DNA of 64,000 bases, taken from the NCBI RefSeq assembly GCF_000378985.1, contig NZ_KB905370.1, forward strand, positions 1,097,330-1,161,329, in the 5' to 3' direction. Shown in pieces: positions 54,303 through 64,000 of this stretch. Each line of letters begins with the position of its first letter. Position 1 is the first letter of the stretch. The notes beneath the pieces are model-generated. The model was not told where the DNA came from. It made no database searches and was given only the letters and a program-made list of their open reading frames with translations. The position numbers and the translations under genes are program-made. Origin of the DNA: Ensifer sp. BR816. Lineage in GTDB: Bacteria > Pseudomonadota > Alphaproteobacteria > Rhizobiales > Rhizobiaceae.

Positions 54303-54719
54303 CTCTTTCGAAACCTCTCCAGAGGGGGTGAGCAGGCACGGACGCCTTCTCATTGCCCTAAACAAAGTGGCAGGGTCGGCCAGCGCCCATGGCCCGAACC
54401 TCTTGCCCCACGCTCCGAATCGACCGGATGTCCGGCCGTCTCGGATCACCCTTTTTAAACCCATTCCATAAGTCTCAACAATGGCGGCTTCGCCAATTGC
54501 ACCCTGCAAGCTGTGGATCGCCGATTTTATCTGCCGGTGATATGCTTGCGGCGCGATCGGGCGGTTCAGGCAAGATCGCAAAAAGGTCGCCGCCACCGGG
54601 GGCGGAAGGCCTGTATTTGTTGACTCGGGCGGCGCACCTGCTATGTGTTCGGCCGCTTCTCACACGGTCTTTGGAGGATAGAGGCCGTCCCCTGACCACC
54701 GAACTCAAACGGAAAAGTC
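54303..54719. other. divergent promoter region DUF4164-zapA / tkt
   Basis: 417 bp with no supported gene. It holds the probable tkt promoter at 54619-54646 and the unmapped promoter of the DUF4164-zapA unit. Confidence 0.6.
54619..54646 (+). promoter_or_regulatory. candidate tkt promoter
   Basis: GTTGAC, a 16-bp spacer, then CTATGT, near the S. meliloti sigma-70 pattern CTTGAC-N17-CTATAT. It would give a leader of about 65 nt before tkt. Confidence 0.45.
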
Positions 54720-56696
54720 ATGATCTCTCGCGAAAAACACGACCGGATGGCGAATGCAATCCGTTTCCTCTCCATGGACGCCGTCGAGAAGGCAAATTCC
54801 GGCCACCCGGGCCTCCCGATGGGTGCGGCCGACATAGCAACCGTTCTCTTCACCCGCTACCTGAGCTTTGATCCGAAGAACCCCGCCTGGCCGAACCGTG
54901 ACCGTTTCGTGCTGTCGGCCGGCCACGGTTCGATGCTGCTCTATTCGCTGCTTTATCTCACCGGTTACGAAGACATCACGATCGACGAGATCAAGAATTT
55001 CCGCCAGCTCGGCTCGCGGACTGCAGGCCATCCGGAATACGGCCATGCCGCCGGCATCGAGACGACGACCGGACCGCTCGGCCAGGGCATTGCCAATGCC
55101 GTCGGCATGGCGCTCGCCGAGCGCAAGCTGCGCGACGAGTTCGGCAGCGACCTCATCGAACACTATACCTATGTGATCGCCGGCGACGGCTGCCTGATGG
55201 AAGGCATCAGCCAGGAAGCGATCGCGCTTGCCGGCCATCTGAAGCTCAACAAGCTCATCGTCTTCTGGGACGACAACAACATCTCCATCGACGGCCCGAT
55301 TTCGATCGCCGACTCGACGGACCAGCACGCCCGCTTCCGCGCCTCCAAGTGGCACACGATCGCCGTCGACGGCCATGATCCGGAAGCGATCGCCGCCGCG
55401 ATCGAGGAAGCGCAGAAGTCCGACAAGCCGACGATGATCGCCTGCAAGACCGTCATCGGTTTCGGTGCCCCGAACAAGGCAGGCACCCACAAGGTGCACG
55501 GTTCGCCGCTTGGCGCCGAGGAAATCGCCGCCACCCGCAAGGCGCTCGGCTGGGAGGCGGAGGCCTTCACCGTTCCCTCCGACGTGCTCGACGCCTGGCG
55601 CGGCGCCGGCGCGCGTTCGGTCGAAACCCGCAAGGCATGGGAAGCGCGGCTCGCGGGCGCCGAGACGAAGGCGGAGTTCGTCCGCCGCTTCTCCGGCGAG
55701 CTCGAAGCGAGCCTTGCCCCGGCAATCAGTGCCTACAAGCAGAAGCTCGCGGAAACCAAGCCGTCGCCGGCCACCCGCAAGGCTTCCGAGGACGCACTTG
55801 AAGTCATCAACGGCGTGCTCAACGAGACGATCGGCGGTTCGGCCGACCTGACCGGCTCCAACAACACCAAGACGAGCCAGACCCATTCGATCACGCCGGA
55901 CAATTTTGCCGGCCGTTACGTCCACTACGGCGTGCGCGAACACGGCATGGCCGCCGCCATGAACGGCATGGCGCTGCATGGCGGCTTGATCCCCTATTCC
56001 GGCGGCTTCCTGATCTTCTCGGACTATTGCCGTCCGTCGATCCGCCTAGCCGCGCTGATGGGCATCCGCGTCATCCACGTGCTGACCCACGATTCCATCG
56101 GTCTCGGCGAGGACGGCCCGACGCACCAGCCGGTCGAGCACCTGGCCTCGCTGCGCGCCATCCCCAACCTCCTGGTGTTCCGCCCGGCCGACGCGACGGA
56201 AACGGCGGAGTGCTGGCAGCTTGCACTCGAAAGCCGCAATCGCCCGTCCGCCATCGCGCTCACGCGCCAGAACCTGATGGCGGTGCGCACGGAATACAAG
56301 GAAGAGAACCTCTGCGCGCGCGGCGCCTATGACCTGATCCCCGCGAGCGACGCGAAGGTGACGCTCTTCGCCACCGGCTCGGAAATCGAAATCGCCGTCA
56401 AGGCGAGCCAGGCGCTGCAGGAGAAGGGCATTTCGACGCGTGTCGTATCCGTGCCCTGCATCGAGCTTTTCGCCGAGCAGAGCGACGACTATCGGCGCGC
56501 GATCATCGGCAACTCGCCGGTCAAGATCGCCATCGAGGCCGGCGTCCGCCAGGGTTGGGATCATATTATCGGCAGCAACGGCGTCTTCGTCGGCATGTCG
56601 AGTTTCGGCGCGTCCGGTCCCTACAAGGAACTCTACAAGCATTTCGGCATCACGCCGGAAGCGGTGGTCGCCGCCGCGGAAGCAAAACTGTCCTGA
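54720..56696 (+). CDS. tkt: transketolase
   Basis: A 658-residue thiamine-diphosphate enzyme of the pentose phosphate and Calvin pathways. Substrate His29 is in [13 protein letters not shown]. The TPP/Mg motif [13 protein letters not shown] starts at 155. The transketolase motif includes [20 protein letters not shown]. The C-terminal domain has [20 protein letters not shown]. Full length. It is followed 71 bases later by gap, forming tkt-gap-(glycolipid-binding)-pgk, a lower-glycolysis cluster. Confidence 0.96.
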   Translation: MISREKHDRMANAIRFLSMDAVEKANSGHPGLPMGAADIATVLFTRYLSFDPKNPAWPNRDRFVLSAGHGSMLLYSLLYLTGYEDITIDEIKNFRQLGSRTAGHPEYGHAAGIETTTGPLGQGIANAVGMALAERKLRDEFGSDLIEHYTYVIAGDGCLMEGISQEAIALAGHLKLNKLIVFWDDNNISIDGPISIADSTDQHARFRASKWHTIAVDGHDPEAIAAAIEEAQKSDKPTMIACKTVIGFGAPNKAGTHKVHGSPLGAEEIAATRKALGWEAEAFTVPSDVLDAWRGAGARSVETRKAWEARLAGAETKAEFVRRFSGELEASLAPAISAYKQKLAETKPSPATRKASEDALEVINGVLNETIGGSADLTGSNNTKTSQTHSITPDNFAGRYVHYGVREHGMAAAMNGMALHGGLIPYSGGFLIFSDYCRPSIRLAALMGIRVIHVLTHDSIGLGEDGPTHQPVEHLASLRAIPNLLVFRPADATETAECWQLALESRNRPSAIALTRQNLMAVRTEYKEENLCARGAYDLIPASDAKVTLFATGSEIEIAVKASQALQEKGISTRVVSVPCIELFAEQSDDYRRAIIGNSPVKIAIEAGVRQGWDHIIGSNGVFVGMSSFGASGPYKELYKHFGITPEAVVAAAEAKLS

Positions 56697-56767
56697 TCTA
56701 GCCGGGGGGCAGCCCTGCGGCGCCCTCCATTCGTTACCCACGCCATCCTGATAGGGAGAGACCCGAC

Positions 56768-57778
<1,011 letters not shown>

Positions 57779-57783
57779 GACCG

Positions 57784-58374
57784 ATGTTCCGGGCCCTTTC
57801 CTCAACGACGGTGCGCTGGCGTCCGCTCGAGGGGGAAGGGCTCGAACATCTGACGCTGACGCAAACCGAAACAGCTGACGGCGCGGTTATCCGCGCCGTC
57901 AGCGTTCTGATCGGCAACCGCGGCGGCGCGTCCTATGGCGTGCGCTACCGGATCGATTGCGACGAGACATGGCAGGTTCGGAAGTTGATGGTCGACACGA
58001 CGGACGGCCGAAGCTTGCATCTGCGCTCCGATCACCCGGGGCAATGGGCGACGGCGCGAGGCGCTGCCCTCCCCGAGTTCGACGGCTGCATCGACATCGA
58101 CCTCGCCGGCACGCCCTTCACCAACACGCTTCCGATCCGACGCCTGGGGCTCGATCGCCGCTCGGGCACCGTCAGGCTCAAGATGCTCTACGTGCCGTTC
58201 GACACATTCGAGCCCGTCGTGGACGGTCAGCACTACACCTGCCTCGATGAGTTCAAGCTCTATCGCTACGCGGCCGAGGATCGCAGCTTCACCGCCGACC
58301 TGCCTGTCGACGAGGACGGCCTCGTCATCGACTATCCCACCCTCTTTCAGAGACTATCACTGGAGACGAACTGA
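57784..58374 (+). CDS. glycolipid-binding-domain protein between gap and pgk
   Basis: A 196-residue protein that I place in the putative glycolipid-binding family (PF06475 type). Segments are [20 protein letters not shown], the strand-rich [40 protein letters not shown] and [20 protein letters not shown]. There is no signal peptide or membrane segment, so it is probably cytoplasmic. It begins 5 bases after gap and its stop overlaps the pgk start by one base (TGATG), so it is co-translated with two glycolytic enzymes. Its role there is unknown. Family from recall. Confidence 0.82.
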   Translation: MFRALSSTTVRWRPLEGEGLEHLTLTQTETADGAVIRAVSVLIGNRGGASYGVRYRIDCDETWQVRKLMVDTTDGRSLHLRSDHPGQWATARGAALPEFDGCIDIDLAGTPFTNTLPIRRLGLDRRSGTVRLKMLYVPFDTFEPVVDGQHYTCLDEFKLYRYAAEDRSFTADLPVDEDGLVIDYPTLFQRLSLETN

Positions 58375-59573
58375 TGACTTTCAAGACCCTTGACGATCTG
58401 ACCGACATCGCCGGCAAACGCGTGCTGGTGCGCGTCGATCTCAATGTTCCGGTCAAGGACGGCCAGGTGACCGACACCACCCGCATCGAGCGCGTCGTGC
58501 CGACCATCCGCGAGCTCTCCGAAAAGGGCGCCAAGGTCATTCTCCTTGCCCATTTCGGCCGCCCGAAGGGCGAGCCGGTCGCCGACATGTCGCTGAAGGC
58601 GATCGCCCCTGCCGTTGAGGAAATCCTCGACCAGCGCGTCCACTTCGCCGCCGACTGCATCGGCGACAAGGCCGCCAATGCGATTGCCGACATGAATGAC
58701 GGCGACGTGCTGCTCCTTGAAAACACCCGCTTCCACAAGGGCGAGGAAAAGAACGATCCGGCCTTCGTCACCGCACTCGCCGCCAATGGCGACATTTATG
58801 TCAACGACGCTTTCTCCGCAGCGCACCGCGCCCATGCCTCGACCGAGGGCCTGGCGCATCATATGCCCGCTTTTGCCGGCCGCACCATGCAGGCCGAACT
58901 CGAGGCACTCGAAAAGGGGCTCGGCAATCCGAAGCGGCCGGTCGTGGCGATCGTCGGCGGCGCCAAGGTGTCGACCAAGATCGATCTTCTGCAGAACCTC
59001 GTGAAGAAGGTCGACGCGCTGGTCATCGGCGGCGGCATGGCCAACACCTTCCTGGCCGCGCAGGGCATCGATGTCGGCAAGTCGCTCTGCGAGCACGACC
59101 TCGCCGAGACGGCTAAGGCGATCGTCGCCGCGGCTTCCGCCGCCGGATGCGCCATCGTGCTGCCGGAAGACGGCGTGGTTGCCCGCGAATTCAAGGCAGG
59201 CGCCGACAACGAGATCGTCGACATCAAGGCGATACCCGCCGACGCGATGGTGCTCGACGTCGGGCCGAAATCCGTCACGGCCATCAACGACTGGATCTCG
59301 CGTGCCGAGACGCTTGTCTGGAACGGTCCGCTCGGCGCCTTCGAAATCGCCCCCTTCGACAAGGCGACGGTGGCTGCAGCCAAGCATGCGGCCGGCCGCA
59401 CCCGTCAAGGCTCGCTCGTCTCGGTCGCCGGCGGCGGCGACACGGTTGCCGCGCTCAACCACGCCGAGGTCGCCGACGATTTCACCTATGTCTCGACCGC
59501 CGGCGGCGCCTTCCTCGAATGGATGGAAGGCAAGCCGCTGCCGGGCGTCGATATCCTGCGCCAGCAGAAGTAG
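58374..59573 (+). CDS. pgk: phosphoglycerate kinase
   Basis: A 399-residue monomeric kinase making ATP and 3-phosphoglycerate. The N-terminal domain signature is [30 protein letters not shown] and [17 protein letters not shown] follow. The nucleotide-domain [20 protein letters not shown] and the C-terminal [13 protein letters not shown] complete it. It starts on the last base of the preceding stop codon (TGATG), showing tight coupling. Confidence 0.97.
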   Translation: MTFKTLDDLTDIAGKRVLVRVDLNVPVKDGQVTDTTRIERVVPTIRELSEKGAKVILLAHFGRPKGEPVADMSLKAIAPAVEEILDQRVHFAADCIGDKAANAIADMNDGDVLLLENTRFHKGEEKNDPAFVTALAANGDIYVNDAFSAAHRAHASTEGLAHHMPAFAGRTMQAELEALEKGLGNPKRPVVAIVGGAKVSTKIDLLQNLVKKVDALVIGGGMANTFLAAQGIDVGKSLCEHDLAETAKAIVAAASAAGCAIVLPEDGVVAREFKAGADNEIVDIKAIPADAMVLDVGPKSVTAINDWISRAETLVWNGPLGAFEIAPFDKATVAAAKHAAGRTRQGSLVSVAGGGDTVAALNHAEVADDFTYVSTAGGAFLEWMEGKPLPGVDILRQQK

Positions 59574-59584
59574 GTGCATGCGCA

Positions 59585-59616
59585 CCGACCCGGGCAAGCG
59601 CATAAGCCCGGGTCGG
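59585..59616 (+). terminator. hairpin terminator after pgk
   Basis: CCGACCCGGGC and GCCCGGGTCGG form a perfect 11-bp stem with a 10-nt loop, 12 bases after pgk. The T-run after it is poor (CGCTCTAAATAATT), so efficiency is uncertain. Confidence 0.65.
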
Positions 59617-59637
59617 CGCTCTAAATAATTATGATAT

Positions 59638-59669
59638 TTCAAACGATTAAATTTTTTTAAATCGTTTTA
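59638..59669 (+). promoter_or_regulatory. AT-rich region with LacI-type operator-like repeats before fba
   Basis: TAAATCGTTTTA at 59658-59669 is a palindrome with a central CG, the LacI-family pattern. A similar TCAAACGATTAA lies 20 bases upstream (59638-59649). Together AAACGATT and AATCGTTT form an 8-bp inverted repeat. S. meliloti fba is reported to be controlled by the LacI-type regulator PckR; the match here is inference. Confidence 0.4.
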
Positions 59670-59816
59670 GTCGATTTTACTGCCATTTTCCCGCACAGTA
59701 TCTTCTGTTATCGCGCCTGCGTTCGGCGGCGTGGAAGACGTGCTTTCGCGCCTTCAGACCGAGATTGTTTCATGTGCTGATCCGTTGGGATCGGCGCCCG
59801 TGTGTAGGAGAAAAAG

Positions 59817-60842
59817 ATGAGCGAAAGACTGGAAGATATTGCGGTTGCCATGGTCGCCAACGGCCGGGGCCTGCTCGCCGCCGACGAGTCGACCGCAACG
59901 ATCAAGAAGCGCTTCGACAGCATTGGGCTGGAATCCACGGAGGCCTCGCGCCGCGACTATCGCGAGATGCTGCTGCGCTCGGATGAAGCGATGCGCAACA
60001 ATATCTCCGGCGTCATTCTCTATGAGGAAACCCTGTTCCAGAAGGCGGCCGACGGCACGCCGCTCGTCGATGTCATCAAGAATGCCGGGTCGATCCCCGG
60101 CATCAAGGTCGACACCGGCGCAAAGCCGCTGCCGCATTTCCCCAATGAGACGATCACCGAGGGCCTCGACGGCCTCGCCGCTCGCCTCGCCAAGTACTAC
60201 GACGCCGGTGCCCGCTTCGCGAAATGGCGCGGCGTGATCGCCATCTCCGGCGCCCTGCCGAGCTTCGGCGCGGTCAAGGCCAATGCCCATGCGCTGGCCC
60301 GCTATGCGACGCTCTGCCAGGAGGCCAGGATCGTCCCGATCGTCGAGCCGGAAGTGCTGATGGACGGCGCCCCCGGCGACCATTCGATCGAACGCTCCGA
60401 GGAAGTAACCGAATGGGTACTTCGCACGGTTTTCGAAGAACTCGGCGACCTGCGGGTGAACCTCGAAGGTATGATCCTGAAGCCGAGCATGGTGATCGAC
60501 GGCAAGAAGGCCCGCAAGGCTTCGGTCGAAGAGGTGGCCGAACGCACCATCAAGGTGCTGAAGCGCACCGTCCCGGCCGCCGTCCCCGGCATCGCCTTCC
60601 TGTCCGGCGGCCAGTCTACGGAAGAGGCGACGGCGCATCTTTCAGCGATGAACACGGCCCACGACCTGCCCTGGAAGCTGACCTTCTCCTATGGCCGCGC
60701 CCTGCAGCAGGAAGCGCTCAGCGCCTGGAACGGCAAGCCGGAGAATGTCGCCGCCGGCCAGCGCGCCTTCACGCACCGCGCCAAGATGTGCAGCCTCGCC
60801 GCCAAGGGCAGCTGGAAGAAGGACCTCGAAAAAGCCGCTTGA
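59817..60842 (+). CDS. fba: class I fructose-bisphosphate aldolase
   Basis: A 341-residue Schiff-base aldolase cleaving fructose-1,6-bisphosphate. The catalytic lysine is K222 in EGMILKPSMV. The N-terminal GRGLLAADESTATIKKRFDS and KVDTGAKPLPHFPNETITEG match the eukaryote-like class I family. It is separate from pgk by 243 bp with its own AT-rich promoter and is followed by an extragenic palindrome and a terminator. GTAGGAG precedes the ATG. Confidence 0.95.
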   Translation: MSERLEDIAVAMVANGRGLLAADESTATIKKRFDSIGLESTEASRRDYREMLLRSDEAMRNNISGVILYEETLFQKAADGTPLVDVIKNAGSIPGIKVDTGAKPLPHFPNETITEGLDGLAARLAKYYDAGARFAKWRGVIAISGALPSFGAVKANAHALARYATLCQEARIVPIVEPEVLMDGAPGDHSIERSEEVTEWVLRTVFEELGDLRVNLEGMILKPSMVIDGKKARKASVEEVAERTIKVLKRTVPAAVPGIAFLSGGQSTEEATAHLSAMNTAHDLPWKLTFSYGRALQQEALSAWNGKPENVAAGQRAFTHRAKMCSLAAKGSWKKDLEKAA

Positions 60843-60843
60843 G

Positions 60844-60897
60844 GGGCATGAGCATCGGACCGAAAACGTGAAGCGGTTTTCGGATCAAGCGATGCCC
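60844..60897. repeat. rhizobial extragenic palindrome after fba
   Basis: Nested inverted repeats: outer GGGCAT/ATGCCC and inner CCGAAAAC-gtgaagc-GTTTTCGG. The sequence type (CCGAAAACGTGAAGCGG) is a frequent intergenic palindrome in rhizobia. It lies directly after the fba stop. Confidence 0.65.
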
Positions 60898-60923
60898 AAG
60901 GAGCTATACAGGGGAGAGAGGAG

Positions 60924-60955
60924 AAGGCCCGGCTGCAGCGATGTCGCCGGGCCTT
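60924..60955 (+). terminator. fba terminator
   Basis: A perfect 10-bp stem AAGGCCCGGC/GCCGGGCCTT around a 12-nt loop, followed by TGAAT, 82 bases after fba. It is a likely terminator, though the T-run is short. Confidence 0.65.
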
Positions 60956-61056
60956 TGAATTCGCGGCTTTCGATTGTCAGGGAGACAAGTTTGCTGTTCC
61001 AGCGACGTCAGCAATAGCTCTACATCTCGGTATTGCCGACCAAACCCGGAGCCCTG

Positions 61057-61974
61057 ATGAACACGGTCCCCTTCGTCACCGTCGATGTCTTTACCGCCGA
61101 GCGCTTCGCCGGCAACCAGCTTGCCGTCATTCCCGACGCGCGCGGCCTGAGCGGCGAGCAGATGCAGGCGGTCGCCGCCGAGTTCGGCTATTCGGAAACC
61201 ACCTTCGTGCTTCCGCCCGACGATCCGGCCAACACCGCACGCGTACGCATTTTCACACCGACCGCCGAAATCCCCTTTGCCGGCCATCCCAATGTCGGCA
61301 CCGCCTTCGTGCTCGGACGGCAGCCGGAGGTTTTCGGCACGCAACCGGGCAGCACCCTGCGCTTCGAGGAGGAGGCCGGACTCGTCGAAGTCACATTGCT
61401 TGGCACGGGAGGCCTCGTCACCGGAGCCCGCATCGTCGCGCCTCGGCCGCTCGCCGTCGGCCCGGTCATCGATGCGGAGACCATCGCCGCCTGCGCCTCG
61501 CTTCGACCGGAAGATCTCCTCGATCGCAGCCATGCGCCGGTCAGCCTTTCCGTGGGCCTTCCCTTTGCCTTCGCCGAACTCAAGGATGTCGATACCCTCT
61601 CGAAGGCACGGCCAAACGTCAGTGCCTTCCACGAGGCAAACGCCCGCTATCCGATTGCCGCGGACAGCTTCAGCCTGTTCCTCTACACCCGTACGCCCGA
61701 CCGTCCGTGGGAGATCCGGGCGCGTATGTTCGCACCGCTCGACAACGTCATCGAGGATCCGGCGACGGGCAGCGCCTCGGCTGCACTCGGCGCGTATCTC
61801 GTCTCGCTTCTGCCGCGGGCCGACGCCGAAACCGAGATCACGATCGAGCAGGGCGTCGAAATGGGACGCCGCAGCATCATCACGGTCGAGGTGAGCAAGC
61901 GGGAGGGTGTCGTCCGCAAGGTGAGCGTTTCGGGCGAGTGCGTGCCGGTGATGGGTGGCGAGATCGCTATCTGA
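61057..61974 (+). CDS. PhzF-family isomerase-like protein
   Basis: A 305-residue diaminopimelate-epimerase-fold protein. The conserved catalytic glutamate is E47 in GYSETTFVLP. The substrate loops are FTPTAEIPFAGHPNVGTAF and, near the C-terminus, VIEDPATGSASAALGAYLVS. PhzF catalyses an isomerisation in phenazine synthesis, but no other phz gene is present, so the role here is unknown. GGAG precedes the ATG; a start eight codons earlier is weaker. It is convergent with the cyclase gene, 13 bases apart. Confidence 0.9.
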   Translation: MNTVPFVTVDVFTAERFAGNQLAVIPDARGLSGEQMQAVAAEFGYSETTFVLPPDDPANTARVRIFTPTAEIPFAGHPNVGTAFVLGRQPEVFGTQPGSTLRFEEEAGLVEVTLLGTGGLVTGARIVAPRPLAVGPVIDAETIAACASLRPEDLLDRSHAPVSLSVGLPFAFAELKDVDTLSKARPNVSAFHEANARYPIAADSFSLFLYTRTPDRPWEIRARMFAPLDNVIEDPATGSASAALGAYLVSLLPRADAETEITIEQGVEMGRRSIITVEVSKREGVVRKVSVSGECVPVMGGEIAI

Positions 61975-61987
61975 GCGCAGCTTGGCA

Positions 61988-63880
61988 TCAGCGCGCTTCA
62001 GGCGTGCAGTCCTCCATCGACTGGAGCAGCGCCTGAAAGCGGGGATGATCGCGGATCGGATCCAGGTCGGAGTCCTGCTTGAACCAGAGGAGGTGGTAGC
62101 TGGAGCTCTGCGGAACGACGGCTTCAAGCAGGTCGAGGGCGCGCTCGCTCTCTCCCAGCAAGGAATAGACACAGGCCGTGTTGTATTGGGCGACGATATC
62201 GTCCGGGTCGATTGCCAGCGCGCGCGCCGCCCATTCCTTCGCGCGGTCCCCCTCGCCTAAATGCGCGAGCGCCAATGCACCGCGATGGGCCGGGCTGGCA
62301 TTCTCCGGGTGCCGCTCCAGCGCGGTTTTCGCCCGCTCGATACCGATCCGCGCCCAGCGCTGGCGCTCACTCTCCACACCCAGCGAGAGGTAGCAGTTCA
62401 TCAGGTGAATCGGCGAAAAATAGTCATCCGACCGGATGTCGGCCGCACGCTCGAAGAATTCCACCGCTTCCTGAAACCGCCCCTGCGCAAACAGGAAGCG
62501 ACCATAGTACAAATTCGCCTCGTAGAGCGACGGATCGAGCGCCAGAGCCTGGCGGAACTCGCGGCCGGCCTCCTCCGTTTGCCCGTCGTGATTCAATGCC
62601 AAGCCGCGCGAGGCGTGCGCTTCCGCCAGATTTGGATCAAGGGCCAGCGCCCGCGCACTCATGTCGAGAATGCTCTCCAGCGGAAAGTCCTTTTCGTGCC
62701 AATCCCGGATCGCACATTCGCATTCGGCGATCCCGGCATAGGCACGGGCATAGTTCGGATCGATTTCCACGGCCTTGAGGAACATCCGGCGGGCAAGCAG
62801 CAGGTAGGACCGGGTCCACGTATGCGAGAACTGCCGGCCTCGGAGGTAATAGGTATAGGCCTCGACGGAGGTGGTCGGATCGCTCTCGATCGCCTTCTTC
62901 TCCTCGGGCAGCAGCTTGATCTTCAGCTGGTCGACGATCGCATGGGTGATCTCGTCCTGGATCGCGAAGATGTCGGTGAGATCGCGGTCGTATCGGTCCG
63001 CCCAAAGATGTCCGCCGGTCTGCGCGTCGATGAGCTGCCCGGTGATGCGCACGCGCCCGCCCGCCTTGCGCACGCTGCCTTCCAGAATGAACCGCACCCC
63101 GAGTTCCTGGGCGGCCTGCTTCACCTTCACGGCCTTGCCCTTGTAGGTGAAGACGGTGTTGCGCGCGACGACATGCAGGCGCGCGATTTTCGACAGATCG
63201 GTAATGATGTCCTCGGTGATGCCGTCGGAGAAATATTCCTGCTCCGGATCGTGGCTCATATTGGTGAAGGGCAGGACGCCGATCGACAATTCGTAGCCGG
63301 TCGCAAGCGACGGATCCGCGGTCTCCGGCTCCTCCTGGGCCGCCGCGTTGCCGAGCGCGACCGTATAGACGCGGATATTCGGCGCGATGTTCTTCAGGCT
63401 GTATTCGCCCTTGTCGACGAAGCCGAGATCCAGCCTCGAACCGACCTGGTCGCGCACCGACGAGGATACCGCGATGCCGGACGGATCGGCGAGCCCCTCG
63501 AGCCGCGCCGCGACGTTGACCCCATCGCCGAAGATGTCGCCTTCCTCGACGATCACATCACCGAGATGGATGCCGATCCGAAGCTCGATGCGCCTGCTCC
63601 TCGGCAGGCCCTCGTTGCGGGTCAGCATGCCGCGCTGGATCTCCGCCGCGCAGGCAACCGCATTCACGACGCTCGAGAACTCGATCAGCATGCCGTCGCC
63701 GGACAGCTTGACGATCCGCCCCTTGTGCTCGGCGATCTTCGGCTCCAGGCACTCGCGGCGATGCTGTTTCAGCGCGGCCAGCGTACCCGCCTCGTCGGTT
63801 CCCATCAAACGGCTGTAACCCACGACATCGGCAGCGAGAATGGCAGTCAGGCGGCGTTCCAAGAGAGCCTCGATTTTCAT
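61988..63880 (-). CDS. class III adenylate/guanylate cyclase with TolB-like and TPR domains
   Basis: A protein of about 630 residues. The N-terminal cyclase domain (about 10-170) has the metal aspartates D18 in ILAADVVGYSRLM and D62 in KLSGDGMLIEF, and IGIHLGDVIVEEGDIFGDGV further on. A TolB/FlgO-like region follows (IGVLPFTNMSHDPEQEYFSD and LGVRFILEGSVRKAGGRVRI, about 210-325). C-terminal TPR repeats extend from about 360 to 610 (YARAYAGIAECECAI, NLAEAHASRGLALNHDGQTE). No membrane segment is seen. Rhizobia have many such cyclases. The start is unclear: ATG 63880, or GTG 63895. Confidence 0.9.
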   Translation of the reverse strand: MKIEALLERRLTAILAADVVGYSRLMGTDEAGTLAALKQHRRECLEPKIAEHKGRIVKLSGDGMLIEFSSVVNAVACAAEIQRGMLTRNEGLPRSRRIELRIGIHLGDVIVEEGDIFGDGVNVAARLEGLADPSGIAVSSSVRDQVGSRLDLGFVDKGEYSLKNIAPNIRVYTVALGNAAAQEEPETADPSLATGYELSIGVLPFTNMSHDPEQEYFSDGITEDIITDLSKIARLHVVARNTVFTYKGKAVKVKQAAQELGVRFILEGSVRKAGGRVRITGQLIDAQTGGHLWADRYDRDLTDIFAIQDEITHAIVDQLKIKLLPEEKKAIESDPTTSVEAYTYYLRGRQFSHTWTRSYLLLARRMFLKAVEIDPNYARAYAGIAECECAIRDWHEKDFPLESILDMSARALALDPNLAEAHASRGLALNHDGQTEEAGREFRQALALDPSLYEANLYYGRFLFAQGRFQEAVEFFERAADIRSDDYFSPIHLMNCYLSLGVESERQRWARIGIERAKTALERHPENASPAHRGALALAHLGEGDRAKEWAARALAIDPDDIVAQYNTACVYSLLGESERALDLLEAVVPQSSSYHLLWFKQDSDLDPIRDHPRFQALLQSMEDCTPEAR

Positions 63881-64000
63881 CTTGTGGCCGAGCACGGTAA
63901 TTTAACCTTTTCTTGACTACATGTCCTGCGCAGAGTTCGGGCATTTTCGGGCGCAAGTGTAGCCGGCGCCTGAAATTTTAGCTGTTTCAAAGGGAACGTC

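Overview
The window looks like a chromosomal segment of a Sinorhizobium/Ensifer-type alphaproteobacterium (Rhizobiaceae). This rests on the high GC content, the gene content and order (sciP-ctrA-chpT, rpoH1, purA, serC-serA, glmM-ftsH-tilS-tol/pal, ruvCAB, sqdBDC, tkt-gap-pgk-fba), the class III cyclase-TPR protein, and intergenic palindromes of the kind common in rhizobia. It is mostly core genome. I see no phage, insertion sequence, tRNA, rRNA or CRISPR array.

Layout. 1-980: 3'-truncated mnmA (minus). 1.37-6.05 kb: a cell-cycle block with sciP, a small GNAT protein, a fliJ-like gene, ctrA, an orphan receiver, chpT and eipA. The ctrA upstream region carries five GANTC (CcrM) sites. 6.2-10.8 kb: a coiled-coil membrane protein, a TrmH-type methyltransferase, a small membrane protein, rluD and the heat-shock sigma factor rpoH1. 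10.9-18.6 kb: a large acidic membrane protein, purA, a DMT exporter and the serC-serA operon behind a serC-type RNA leader. 18.7-20.6 kb: two outer-membrane beta-barrel proteins. 20.8-31.6 kb: a minus-strand envelope block, glmM, ftsH, tilS, cpoB, pal, tolB, tolA, tolR, tolQ.

32-39 kb: two plus-strand cassettes lie in the otherwise minus-strand tol/ybgC/ruv block. They are ku-ligD (non-homologous end joining) and sqdBDC (sulfolipid synthesis). 39-45.5 kb: a Tat-type phosphoesterase, ruvB, ruvA, ruvC, a flavin monooxygenase, a 199-bp inverted-repeat element, a YebC-family protein and a metallo-hydrolase. 45.6-49.9 kb: an RND efflux operon with a perfect operator-like palindrome upstream. 50.3-54.3 kb: ymdB-like phosphoesterase, 5-formyl-THF cyclo-ligase, two small proteins, a LysR regulator, 6S RNA, zapA and a DUF4164 gene. 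54.7-60.8 kb: central carbon genes tkt, gap, a glycolipid-binding-domain protein, pgk and class I fba. 61-63.9 kb: a PhzF-like protein and an adenylate cyclase-TPR protein.

Functionally, the left end groups the master regulator CtrA with its inhibitor (SciP), its phosphodonor (ChpT) and a likely target (EipA). The centre is devoted to envelope integrity and DNA repair or recombination. The right end is devoted to lower glycolysis/Calvin-type sugar phosphate metabolism. Start codons were chosen from Shine-Dalgarno spacing and family alignment from memory; no database search was possible.
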